A DNA stretch of 64,000 nucleotides from Exophiala sp. HKRS030 (Eukaryota; Ascomycota; Eurotiomycetes; Chaetothyriales; Herpotrichiellaceae), in the NCBI GenBank assembly GCA_023897205.1, contig JAHWDD010000003.1:1987665-2051664 (forward strand). The letters run 5' to 3'. Below, in pieces: positions 1 to 10,282 of the stretch (positions are counted from its first letter, which is position 1; each line of letters opens with the position of its first letter). The notes beneath the pieces are model-generated. The model was given only the letters and a program-made list of their open reading frames with translations. It did no database searches and was not told where the DNA came from. The translations under genes and the position numbers were made by a program.

Positions 1-2
1 CC

Positions 3-116
3 GAGACAGAAGAAGCTGTTGATGATCGACTCGGCCGGGTCAAGTCAGTCGTGGCCATTCCTCCAGATAAGGCGCCAGATTCTGGAGCTAAGCTATTGGA
101 TAAAGAAAAACATTAG
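3..116 (+). CDS. 3' end of an unidentified protein-coding gene (partial)
   Basis: An open frame runs from the window edge to a TAG at 114-116. It encodes about 37 residues, charged and hydrophilic, ending in KLLDKEKH. It resembles the cytoplasmic tail of a larger protein whose body lies left of the window. No domain is recognisable. A frame this short could be open by chance, so this is a tentative call. Confidence 0.35.
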   Translation, partial: ETEEAVDDRLGRVKSVVAIPPDKAPDSGAKLLDKEKH

Positions 117-483
117 CGGCACGTACGGAAGATGGTGGTGGCTTGAATTTCCCCCACGTCGTCGATGATTCTGGGGTTGTCGATAAAGACTCCAATTGGC
201 TGCCGATTTGACACATGGTTCAAGTATATCTGGTACTCCTGAAGTGAGTCTTTCACTTCATCACCTGCTGTTAGCATTTCATCTATTTTTGGACTCGTTG
301 ATTGTGATCCGGTGAGGCTTTGGATCAGTGTTGCATTCGTTGGTAGTCACTCAGTGATACAAATAACATCCTTGGTGATTCAAGCGGCCGATGGCGTGAT
401 GACAGGCTGAGATTGCGCAGTATCACAGTATCCCTGACCACTCATCATCATCAGCCCCCAATTCGAATTTACGCGAAACGATA
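117..483. other. Intergenic, upstream of the asparaginase-like gene
   Basis: No gene is supported here. It would hold the terminator of any gene ending at 116 and the promoter of the Ntn hydrolase starting at 484. I see no clear TATA box. Confidence 0.5.
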
Positions 484-1974
484 ATGCATTCTCATATCAC
501 TGAAAAACATCATGCACTTGGCTCCTTTCAACCAACAGTCATTCTTCATGGCGGAGCGGGTGCGATATCTCGGGCCAGTCTTTCCCCCGAGCTCTGGGCT
601 CGATATGAAGCGTCACTTTGGAGATACCTGACTGACGCGCGAAAGCTGCTGGATTCAGGAGCCTCAGCACTGGATGCGGCCTGTGCTGCTGCGACGTGGT
701 TTGAGGACGACCCGCTCTTCAACTGTGGCCGGGGTTCGGTCTTCACCGAACAAGGCACTGTTGAAATGGAAGCCAGTGCGATGGTCTGTTCACTTGATCC
801 AAGTGGTCCTCCTGCAGGACAGATAAAGCGTGGAGCCGCCGTCAGTCTGGTACGAAACACGAGGCATCCCATCCTTCTCGCCAGGGAAGTATTGATGGCG
901 GCAGATGGAGACGGGGGTATGGGCGGCACGAGCACGATGCACTGCCATCTCAGTGGCCGAGATGTTGAGGAATGGGGGTGGGAGGAGAGAGGACTCGAGA
1001 AGAAACCAGACCGATGGTTCTGGACGAAAAGGCGATGGGAAGAGCACCGTCGCGGTCTCCAAAAGCAGAACACCGGCTATACCTATGACGATCTTCTGGC
1101 ATCCGTAGACCGGTTTGCGGCCACCGAGGAAGAAGGGGACGGTGATGATGGTGTTGATGAATACCCTAGTCAAGGCACCGTCGGCGCGGTGTGTCTCGAT
1201 TCCTGGGGGAACCTGGCCGTGGCCACGTCGACCGGCGGATTGACAAACAAGAAGGTAGGGAGAATCGGGGACACGCCAACGATAGGTTCTGGCTTCTGGG
1301 CGGAAACTTGGGAGGAGGAAGTCCCAGAGAAGACCTCGGCCATGGTGCAAGCAAGACGAGAGCAGAACCTCGAGTCCGAAACCAGCCAGATATTGCCACC
1401 GATCGCCGGTATACTCGGTTCGTGTCTTACCCTGTTCCAGGCCCATCAAGAGTACCAACCTGTGATCAATCCTCCAACCTACAGTCCGGTGACTCCACAC
1501 CACTCTCCGCCCATCCTCGATCCCAGGCGCTCGACCTTACGGAAACGTCGCAGGGCTGTTGCAATGAGTGGTACTGGCAACGGTGATTCGTTCTTACGCA
1601 CGAACGCTACTCGCACCGCTGCCTCCATGTGCAGATTTTCCTCCAGAACATCCCTGGCACGTGCCGTCAGTGCAGTTGCCGGGCCTGGTGGCGAACTGCA
1701 ACAGTCGGCCGGTGACCGATGGGGTCATAGTGGTGAAGGCCAGGGCGGTATCATTGGCATCGAGATCGATGATGGCCCCGTCTCAAAGGAGTTCTTGGTG
1801 GAGCAAGACTACCCTACCATCAAAAGCTCGAGTGCTTGCTCATCAACGAAGAAGAGAGGGAGATCAGTATTCGATTTCAACTGCGGCGGTTTGTTCCGCG
1901 CCTATTATGAACTTGATGAGAAGACAAGTCGAGAAACACCCAAGGTTATGGTATTCAAGGAGGAATACTGAGCC
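484..1974 (+). CDS. Isoaspartyl peptidase/L-asparaginase-like Ntn hydrolase (taspase family)
   Basis: A single-exon gene for about 495 residues of the plant-type asparaginase/taspase Ntn-hydrolase family, whose members self-cleave and then hydrolyse asparagine or isoaspartyl bonds. The N-terminal VILHGGAGAIS segment (about residues 19-29), the CGRGSVFTEQG segment and the SQGTVGAVCLDSWGN segment are family hallmarks. Thr232, in SQGTVGAV, is the predicted nucleophile exposed by autocleavage. The C-terminal half has AMSGTGNGDSFLR and a terminal VMVFKEEY, as expected for the beta subunit. Acidic insertions around residues 215-228 precede the cleavage site, as is common in this family. It is longer than the roughly 320-residue bacterial enzymes, in keeping with fungal paralogues. 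Whether asparagine, isoaspartyl peptide or a protein is the substrate cannot be told. It converges on the E1 beta gene. Confidence 0.85.
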
Positions 1975-2415
1975 TCAATATATGCAAGATTGGGTCTAGA
2001 TGAAGATATATACACGTCGAGAACCTCTTGTCGGGCCTTGCACCCCATATAAGGTCTTGCCTGCATACTAATGTATGGCCCCGTAAACACTTCTTGATTC
2101 TTTCCGTAGCGAGACGCTAGATCGATGCAGAGCAACAAGCTCCAGGATAGATAAATTTCTCCTTGGAAGTCGAAATTACAGATGGCAGCAATGTTGCCTC
2201 GACATTGGATCTGCGGCATTGTGGAAGAGTAAACCGGGGTGCTGTCTGCCACCGTCAAAGTCCTCAATATGTTTAGGATCGATCATAGTCCGACCTGTCC
2301 CGCTTTGTGCTCTTATCCTCATCGAGGATTATGCACAAGTAGTATGTCGATACCGATTGAGCCAACTTGACCCTGTAGAGGAGTTTCCACCGCTGGATCG
2401 TAATCTATCAGACGC
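1975..2415. other. Convergent 3' intergenic region
   Basis: This holds the 3' ends of the asparaginase-like gene (plus strand) and the E1 beta gene (minus strand). No gene is seen in it. Confidence 0.5.
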
Positions 2416-3638
2416 TCAGTATTCCAGTGTCTTTTTCATAGTGTCATATATTCCTGTAGACTAGTCAGCGCAATCACGGAAGGGAGCATTTTACAATGCT
2501 TACTCGTAATATCTGGCATGTTAAACTTCTCGTAAATCAGACCGGCATGGATGCTCCAGCCAGTGACTCTGGCCACCGGAGCTTCTAGTCGAAGAAAGGC
2601 TCCCTCTTGAATGCTAGCAGCGACTTCTGCTCCTACACCAGCGTTGTACATGCTCTCATGCACAACCACTGCACGACCGGTCTTGTTGACGCTCTCCATG
2701 ATCGTGGCTCTGTCCCATGGGTATATTGCTCTCAGGTCGATCAATTCGATGCTTAGACCTTTGATATCCTTCTCAAGCGCCTCAATAGCCGCAGAACAGA
2801 GGTACAGGGGTTGACCGTATGAGATTACGGTTAGATCTTTACCCTTCTTGAGCACATCGGCCTTATCCAGTGGTAGGGTATATGATTCGCGCGGCACAAA
2901 CTCTTCCGCGGCTCGGTAGAGAATTTTGGGTTCCATGAATATAACAGGATCGTTTGAATGGAGAATTGAAGAGTTCAGCAAACCCTTGGCTTGTGATGGT
3001 GATCTCGGCATGACAACTCTAAGGCCCGGAACATGCGTGAACAACGCCTCAGGACTTTGAGAATGGTAAAGACCTCCGTGACCGACACTCCCGCATGGCA
3101 TGCGGACAACAAGGCCGCCACAGTGACCACCCGTTCCTCCTTCTCGATAGCGGAATTTCGCGGCTTCGTTGACAAGTTGGTCGAAGGCAGGGAAGACGTA
3201 GTCCGCAAACTGAATTTCGGCGACAGGTTTCATGCCTTCCGCGGCACAGCCAATCGCGAAGCCTACAATTCCTTGCTCAGACAAAGGAGTGTTGAAGACC
3301 CGACTCGTCCCAAATTCGTCTGTAAGGCCTTTCGAGCACCTGAAAACACCACCAAACGCTACGTCTTCACCGAATAACAAAACACTTTCGTCCGTTTTCA
3401 GAGCATGGTGTAAAGAAGTGTTGATGGCGCCGTGCAAGTTTTGCCAATCAACTTGTGCATCTTGTGATAAACCAAAGGCAGATCTGGCGCTGTTCTGTGA
3501 CTGATGTAGGATCGGACTCTTCTTGTACTCTATTGGCTTGTTTAACCTGGCCCCCGTCGCAGTTTGGCTGGCGTGACGCCTTTGTGAAACAGGACTAAAT
3601 GATCTCAGTATAGAGGGAACCCTCCGAGAGACTATCAT
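2416..3638 (-). CDS. Branched-chain 2-oxoacid dehydrogenase E1 beta subunit, mitochondrial
   Basis: The beta subunit of the thiamine-diphosphate E1 component that decarboxylates the keto acids of leucine, isoleucine and valine in the mitochondrial matrix. Recognisable segments are VLLFGEDVAFGGVFRCSKGL, TPLSEQGIVGFAIG, QFADYVFPAFDQLVNEAAKFRYR and the C-terminal transketolase domain from about residue 240 (ELIDLRAIYPWD, VVVHESMYNAGVGAE). A 50-nt intron (2454-2503, GTAAGC...CTACAG) joins MPDIT to a last exon of 38 nt, giving ITRIYDTMKKTLEY and a stop at 2416, the expected family end. The ATG at 3638 gives an Arg/Ser-rich presequence (MIVSRRVPSILRSF). An in-frame ATG at 3752 is possible but less presequence-like. 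It is divergent from the CNNM gene. Confidence 0.88.
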
Positions 3639-4168
3639 CTCGAATGTCGATGGATTTCCAATCTGCTGTCGACGAGAAAGACTTTGGTACCAACGGGAAG
3701 GGCATCGCTGGGGTATTTGAAGGGAGTTGGTGAAGGCCGAGGATAAGCGCATGCATCCGGGCACCGAATGACGCTAACCATCACCGAGATTTGCATCACG
3801 TGAAGTCCAGCCTCGTGGGCGCACGGAATATCTATATTCCGAAAAGCGGAGAGGTCCTCAAACTGAGCGAAGAGCTGCAACGGCCAATCACTCACCTCAT
3901 CTTGTTCTTCCGGGTGAACTTCACATGGTTTCATCATCATCTCCAAATCATTGATTGCGTCGTCGTTCAAGCCTCGCTTACTCCGTACACGACCTAGGAC
4001 AAGCATTGTTGTTATGCTTCTATTTTCTTTGTCCAATATTCCTTAACCTTCCGCAGAGTCTTTTCATCTCTGCAGATCCGAGAGCTTTTTCCCTCACTTC
4101 CTTGGGCCTTGACCCCTCACACACCTCCCTCATGGCTCAATAAGCATTGCCTGCCTGAGTTGTACGTT
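3639..4168. promoter_or_regulatory. Shared divergent promoter of the E1 beta and CNNM genes
   Basis: About 530 bases separate the two divergent start codons. A CACGTG palindrome (E-box) lies at 3797-3802, 159 nt upstream of the favoured E1 beta ATG. Its function is inferred from position only. Confidence 0.45.
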
Positions 4169-6515
4169 ATGGAGGCACGAAACACCAACTCCTACTTGGC
4201 TACGAGGCCTGCGATCTTGGGTCTAGCCAAAATCCTCGTCCTCTCGCTTTCCCAGCTCCCAATCGTTCGAGCTGCGCCAATACACGCTTCCTACCTGTTT
4301 TTTGCGGCGGAAGAGGACGAAGGGAAAGTTCCTGAGGACCCTACATTATGGATATACCTGAGTGTCGCTGCAGCGTTAGTTTTACTTGGAGGAGCATTTG
4401 CCGGTTTGACCATTGCCCTCATGGGACAGGTGAGATAACAACTTCATCTCTTGCCAGACACGGGCCAGCTAACGGAATTGCAGGATGAAATCTACCTTCG
4501 AGTTATTCGGGATTCAGGGGAAGGCGCTGAAAAGAAACATGCTGCCAAAGTGTTGAGTCTATTGCAGAAAGGGAAACACTGGGTGCTGGTCACATTACTC
4601 CTGAGTAATGTCATTACGAATGAAACGCTCCCTATCGTACTCGATCGTTCCCTGGGCGGTGGATGGCCGGCTGTGTTAGGATCGACCGTTCTCATCGGTA
4701 TGTCTGTGTCGGAGGACCATCCTATATTATTACTGACTTGATGCAGTCATTTTTGGCGAGATTGTTCCCCAGTCGGTATGCGTTCGATACGGACTACCAA
4801 TCGGTTCCTGGATGGCTCCTTTCGTTATTCTCCTCATGTACCTCCTCGCTCCTGTCGCATGGCCAACGGCGAAGTTACTCGATTATCTGCTGGGAGAAGA
4901 TCATGGGACTGTGTACAAAAAGACAGGCTTGAAGACATTGGTTTCTTTGCACCGTAGTTTGGGAGAACCTGGGCAACAACTTAATGCCGATGAAGTCACA
5001 ATCATCAGTGCCGTCCTCGATTTGAAGGAGAAGTCTGTCGGGAGCATCATGACTCCAATGGAAGATGTCTTCACTTTGTCTCTCGACGATGTCCTGGACG
5101 AACCTACGATGGACGATATCCTATCACGAGGATATTCACGAATTCCTATCCACCACCCAGACAACGATTCAAATTTTATTGGCATGTTGTTGGTCAAGAT
5201 GCTGATCACGTACGATCCCGAAGACGCGAAACCTGTTCGAGACTTTGCATTGGCGACTTTGCCCGAGACAAGGCCAGATACAAGTTGCTTAGATATTGTG
5301 AATTTCTTCCAGGAAGGGAAATCGCACATGGTCCTTGTTTCGGAATATCCTGGGGACGACCATGGTGCGCTTGGTGTGGTCACACTGGAGGATGTAATTG
5401 AGGAGTTGATTGGAGAAGAAATCGTTGATGAGTCTGATGTCTTTATTGACGTACACAAAGCCATCCGACGGGCAATGCCCGCCCCTACCCGGCGAATCCC
5501 AAGGGCCTACTTGGTTCCCGAACAACACACCGCCAACGGCACCACAACTGATCTGATAGATATCGGTGAGGGCGAGACGCTTGAAAGTGCCGAAATACAG
5601 AAAACCAAGACTGGCGATAATGCGCAAGTGGCCAAGCTCTTGAATAATGCTCGGCGTCGATCGAGTGCAGGCAACAGCCTGCCAGGCGAGTCAAAATCTG
5701 GCCAGAGATTAATCAGGGCAGGCACAGACGAGGCACTCAGGGAACAACTCAAACATCTAGGTCATCTAGGACCATCAAACCTTGCGAGCAGGCCTAGGAT
5801 GACGAAGTATACTACCGTCAAAATTAAACCCGGCACAGAGACTATCGTCAAACAAGATGTTCCTGATGGTCGACAGACAATTTCTCGACGAGTTTCAGAA
5901 TCCGCTTCGGAATATCAAGGAGGAATTGGCGAGGGTGTTGTGAAGTCAGGAGGCAAAGATGCTAGTGACGGAGTGCAGGCTCTCAAGCAGGGGTACGGCA
6001 CCATTCCTGAATCACCAAACGCCCGACCAGCCAGTCGCACAAAGGGTATTCAAGCCGATCTTCCACTCAGTCCTAGCCTCTCGGGGCAAGGGGATGATGC
6101 GGCCCATGATCATCATGGCCAGTCAGAGTCTCGACCTCCAGCAAAAACCACTGACAGCCACAGCACGATATGTAGCCTGCCTGATTCCAGATCACGATCG
6201 AGGAGTCCCATCTACAGATCGAAAGGACCTGCTCGAAGTGGCAGCATCACAGAAAACATTGTCGATGCCAACGGCTTCCGCAAAGTCGTCCTCGAGACAA
6301 CGTCCAGCAGCGAGTCGAACGAGGAGGAAGACAACAGTGGGACCAACAAAGGTCACACGTCGGCTATCTTAGATGAGAATTCCCGTGTGAGCCTCCTAGG
6401 TGGAAATGAAGCCAACGGGCAAGGTGAGGCCGCAAAGAAGAAAAAGCGGCGGCGACGCAAAAACAAGCATGGAAAGGGGGAGCGCGAACCCTTGTTGGGG
6501 GACAAACAAAGCTAG
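4169..6515 (+). CDS. CNNM/Mam3-type DUF21 membrane protein with CBS pair
   Basis: A homologue of yeast Mam3 and animal CNNM proteins, which act in divalent metal (Mg, Mn) homeostasis at vacuolar or plasma membranes. Three exons (4169-4429, 4484-4697, 4747-6515) encode about 747 residues. The start gives a hydrophobic N-terminus, followed by a DUF21 domain with about four membrane segments; the junction [16 protein letters not shown] is the family hallmark and is restored by splicing. A CBS-domain pair follows ([20 protein letters not shown]...[17 protein letters not shown]). The C-terminal third is Ser-rich and low in complexity, with a polybasic [15 protein letters not shown] stretch near the end, probably cytosolic. 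An upstream in-frame ATG at 4109 would add 20 polar residues and is less likely. Confidence 0.9.
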
Positions 6516-7255
6516 CGACCTTTGTTTGATTCTGTTCATAATCGACTCATAATACTGTACACAACCTTTTGTACTTTTATTGATGGCGCTTGAAAAGAAC
6601 AAAAGAACAATGAAACCTCTGTGAAGTGAATGAGATGGAAAGAATCGACTCTGTTTCATTGATTGTGTGACAAAGCCACCTCGAACTCGAACTCGGCAGG
6701 CGGTAAGATCACTGCAGCACGAAAGGTATTGTTGTTCTATTCACTCTACCTCAGGTGAGTAGGAGAAATAGACACGATTGAACCTACGATTATTATTGTT
6801 GTTGTTGTTGTTGTCAATGACCTGCCTATTCACCTTCACTGCCTCACCCAGGCACCTCCTACTATTCAATATTCTTTCAATGGACAGTGAATTTTTGCGA
6901 GGCCACACGGCAACAATTGTTTCCTTTCCATCTTTCTACCTATGCTTCCTGCTTTCTCTCCTATCCAACAACATCGAACACACCAAACTTGACGCTTGCA
7001 AAGACACTCTTGACTTGCTGAAACGTTGATCGTTGATCGTTTCGAGAGAACCTCTTTTTCTTACTCCTGAGACCTGACTGTGTCAAAAAAAGAAACCTTC
7101 ATCTTCTCTACTGATACTACTGCTACCACTACGAATACCACCACCCGTACTGCTGGTCAGTACTTCCTCTCTTACACCGGGGTTTTTTTTTTGAGAAACA
7201 GATACCTACCTTACACGCGAACTACCATTTTCCTCCAAACACTAGTCCGACAAAA
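6516..7255. other. Intergenic with GTT microsatellite
   Basis: This is the 3' flank of the CNNM gene and the 5' flank of the coiled-coil gene. A (TTG)n tract lies at about 6795-6815, and the last 200 bases are pyrimidine-rich, as in fungal leader regions. No gene is supported. Confidence 0.5.
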
Positions 7256-9313
7256 ATGTACCTCCGAACCTTTTTGACCTTTTTGAGCTCGGTGCTCTTG
7301 TTCGGATTCATCGACGCCTGCCGCAAGAATGACGACATCATCGTCGAATGGGTCCAGGCCTACATGGGTTTCGAGGCCAGAGTCGGCCTGTTCTTGTGGG
7401 ACTGGCTCGACATCTGGCAAGAGGATTTTGAGCGGGCAGTGTCCTGGTTGTACGCGGTCGTCACTCTCGCCGCCACGGTTGGTTTTGGTGTCTGGTTGAC
7501 GTTGGACTGTGAGCGGCTCGCCCAGGTGTGTATCTACGACACTTGGGCCGCCATCTGTATCGACGTCAAGGACTGCTTCGACCAGATTTCCTCTTCGGCA
7601 CAATGCTTTTTGATTTACTGTCTACCCTCCTCCTCGACGACTCTCACCGAAATTCTTGTTGTTGACCCTCGCTCCTTCGTCAATGTACCTCCTCCTGGGG
7701 CCTTCCCTGATGAATCCGCAGAGACCTGGGAAGAAGCTCTTGGAGGAGGACCCTTCCTTGATGAATCCATGTGTACCTTGAAAGGGCCTGGAGGAGAAGG
7801 AGTGGTAGGCTTCCCTGATGAATCCTCAGGTACCTTGGAAGCTGCTGCTTCTTTTTCTTCTTCCCGGGGCATTGACGATGTGGCGGAGGCCACCACCACG
7901 GCTGTGTCCATCACCGCCGGTCAGCAGCAAACTGCTGACCTACAACAACGACAAGGACGGGAAGATGAGAGCGCCGCCCTCAAGTTGTTGAAGGTCGAAC
8001 TTGACAAGGCAAAAGACGACCTTGTTCAAGAACGTTCTCGAATTGCCACCCTCGAGGACGAAAAGAAGGCCGCTGCTGCTGGTGCTGCCACTGCTGCTCC
8101 AGTGGTGAAGGAGAGCAGAATGTCGGTGTTCTCTCGACGCAAGATGGAGGCGGAGATGGGCAGACTTCGAAAAGAAGTCTTGTCCATCGGACACGAAAAG
8201 TTGTCCATCGAACGCCGGTCTCGAGAGCTCCAGAATGAGCGAGACGCCATCTTGATCGAGAACCGACTTTTGAAAACTCGATTGGAGGAAGAAACGGGGG
8301 TCGCTGCACCAGCAGCACCAGCACCAGCACCAGCACCAGCCGAAAAGACCGAGCCTCAACAACAAGAGGCCGGAACTCAAACGGACCTTGTTGTTGAGGT
8401 TCAACAACCTGCCGCCGTCGCCGCCGTGGCCACCGATGTGACCACCACCAATGTCGAAGAGCTGCAGAGATGGCAGCAATGGTTCGCCGAGTTGCAATTC
8501 GCATACGAAGCGACCAAGGAGACGTTGGGGCGTTGCGATCATGCACGCCAGGTGGCCATTGGAGAGAGGGACGCGGCCACGCAAGAGAGGGACGCGGCTT
8601 TGGCACAGGTCGCCCATCATCATCAACAGGCCAACGAAGCGGTCTGGGCATTGACTCGGGAGAATGAAATGTTGAAGGAGTCAATCACAAAGGTTCGAGC
8701 CGAGGCCCAGGCCCAGGCCAACAAGGCCAATGCCAATGATGGTGATGGGTCGTCGTCGTCGTCGTTGTCGTCGTCCATCGTCTTCAACGGCTCGGCCACG
8801 GCGGCGGGCAAGGAGCGGGCCGGAATGTTGAGGACGATCCGCGACCTCGCGACCGACAAGGCCGCCCTGAGCAAGGAGGTCAAGGGCCTCAGGTCGGCCA
8901 ACGAGGACCTTGCCGGCCAGGTCGCCCGGTTGGGGGCCGCCAACGTCGACCTCGCCAACAAGGTCGGCCAGTTGGAGACGGAGGTCGACGTCTGGAAACA
9001 GACCAACGACGTCGACGTCGAGAAGGCCAAGCAGGCGGCGTCGGACCACGAGCAGGTGTTGAGGTGGAAACAGGCTCAGGTCGACGCCGCCGAGGGCAGG
9101 GCCGACATGATGGTCGTCGTCCAAGAGGCGGCGGCCACTCAACAACAAGTCTCGGCGTCGGCGTCGGTGTCGGCCACGTCTCCGAGGAAGAACAAGCGGG
9201 TCGCCGCTCAACAGTTGGGTGGGGTGGTGAAGAAGAAGGCCCTCTGTGAAGAAGGGGAGGAGGAGGAGGAGAAGAAGGAGGAAGAGGAAGAGGAAGTGAG
9301 TGAGGAGGAGTAG
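7256..9313 (+). CDS. Membrane-anchored coiled-coil protein of unknown function
   Basis: Not recognised as a known family. It is a single exon of 685 residues. The N-terminus has a hydrophobic stretch (about 4-20), then a second one (about 64-83, YAVVTLAATVGFGVWLTL). This is followed by three copies of an F(P/L)DES motif about 17-19 residues apart (about residues 150-190). Three long heptad-rich blocks follow, at about 240-350, 400-485 and 520-640, separated by Ala/Pro and Ser runs. The tail has a basic cluster (SPRKNKR...KKK) and ends in an almost pure Glu run. Third codon positions become strongly G/C toward the 3' end. The architecture suggests a membrane-tethered scaffold or golgin/myosin-tail-like protein, which is inference only. 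Some of the low-complexity parts could be mis-modelled introns. Confidence 0.65.
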   Translation: MYLRTFLTFLSSVLLFGFIDACRKNDDIIVEWVQAYMGFEARVGLFLWDWLDIWQEDFERAVSWLYAVVTLAATVGFGVWLTLDCERLAQVCIYDTWAAICIDVKDCFDQISSSAQCFLIYCLPSSSTTLTEILVVDPRSFVNVPPPGAFPDESAETWEEALGGGPFLDESMCTLKGPGGEGVVGFPDESSGTLEAAASFSSSRGIDDVAEATTTAVSITAGQQQTADLQQRQGREDESAALKLLKVELDKAKDDLVQERSRIATLEDEKKAAAAGAATAAPVVKESRMSVFSRRKMEAEMGRLRKEVLSIGHEKLSIERRSRELQNERDAILIENRLLKTRLEEETGVAAPAAPAPAPAPAEKTEPQQQEAGTQTDLVVEVQQPAAVAAVATDVTTTNVEELQRWQQWFAELQFAYEATKETLGRCDHARQVAIGERDAATQERDAALAQVAHHHQQANEAVWALTRENEMLKESITKVRAEAQAQANKANANDGDGSSSSSLSSSIVFNGSATAAGKERAGMLRTIRDLATDKAALSKEVKGLRSANEDLAGQVARLGAANVDLANKVGQLETEVDVWKQTNDVDVEKAKQAASDHEQVLRWKQAQVDAAEGRADMMVVVQEAAATQQQVSASASVSATSPRKNKRVAAQQLGGVVKKKALCEEGEEEEEKKEEEEEEVSEEE
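7703..7825 (+). repeat. Three-copy TTCC(C/T)TGATGAATCC repeat within the coiled-coil gene
   Basis: Near-identical 15-mers lie at 7703-7717, 7754-7768 and 7811-7825, spaced 51 and 57 nt, so all stay in frame. They encode F(P/L)DES each time, followed by loosely conserved flanks (for example ETWEEA, SGTLEAA). This indicates local tandem duplication inside the reading frame. Confidence 0.8.
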
Positions 9314-10282
9314 AGGGAGGCAGGGGGGAGGGAGGGAGGCAGGGAGGGATGGTTGAGAGACAGGGGAAAGGGAGGGAGGGAGGGAGGGAATGATGAAGGG
9401 ATGGAAAAAGGGGTGTGGAATGTGGTGAGATTTGAGGGAGAAATGGAGTTTTGAGAGTGTGCATGAGGCACACACGACGCACACACGCACACATGCACAC
9501 GAAGCGCGTGGAAAGGAATGAATCATGGAGAGAGTCTTGGAGACTCCCAAAAGAGTGTTGTTGTTGTATGAGTATCATGGACATGAATTGTACAAAGACA
9601 TTTAAATGACAATCAACAGTGCTACGAAGTTGCAACCACTGGTGCATTCTTCTGTCATGGAAGTTTCAATTCTGACACAAACCGAGATGGCCTGAAAAAC
9701 TCACGACACCGACGCAGATTGTGAAAAGGCTTCTTCTTCCACAGTGCCGATCGACCGAGTTGCTTTTTCTCATGTCTCACCGACAAGGAGAACTGGACAA
9801 GTAGATGAACGGTAAGAAGGATGTGTAGAAATATGGGATTAACCAAAGGACGTGTCTGTGTCTGTACAGTATGTACAGGGTATGTAATCATGACAAAATG
9901 GGCCAACTCCATCGCCTGCAGCGACATGTATTGCTTCAAACAACCTTGCAAAAGTATGAGAGTAACGCTACATAGACCATACTCCGTCCCCAACAACCCT
10001 CCATCAACAAGTGAGAGAGAGTGAGGCGGAAAAGAGGACGAAAAAGAAAGAAGAAAAAAAAAGGCTCTTGACAACGCTTCATTCTCTTTCTTTCTATTAC
10101 AGAGTACACACACACAAAACACACATAGACATTACCATTTCATATCGTATCATCATCACCCACGAGGGGACAAAAAACCAAAGACTTTTTTTGATACATC
10201 ACTTGAAGGAGTACCACATTCATCCCCTCGGCACTAGAAGATAGAGTGACGACGAGAGACAATATAACCAAAAAAAAGGAAA
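9314..10282. other. Intergenic, purine-rich GAGG tract
   Basis: The region lies between the convergent 3' ends of the coiled-coil gene and the Mdm34 gene. A GGGA/GAGG-rich tract runs from about 9313 to 9400, and alternating CA/CG sequence lies near 9465-9500. Long apparent reading frames on the minus strand here are low-complexity Pro/Ser/Leu translations of this tract and are not credible genes. Confidence 0.5.

Noticed and set aside
8623..9647. Long minus-strand frames rich in Pro, Ser, Leu and Arg
   Set aside because: They are the antisense of the coiled-coil gene and of a GAGG tract; composition is low-complexity and no domain is seen.
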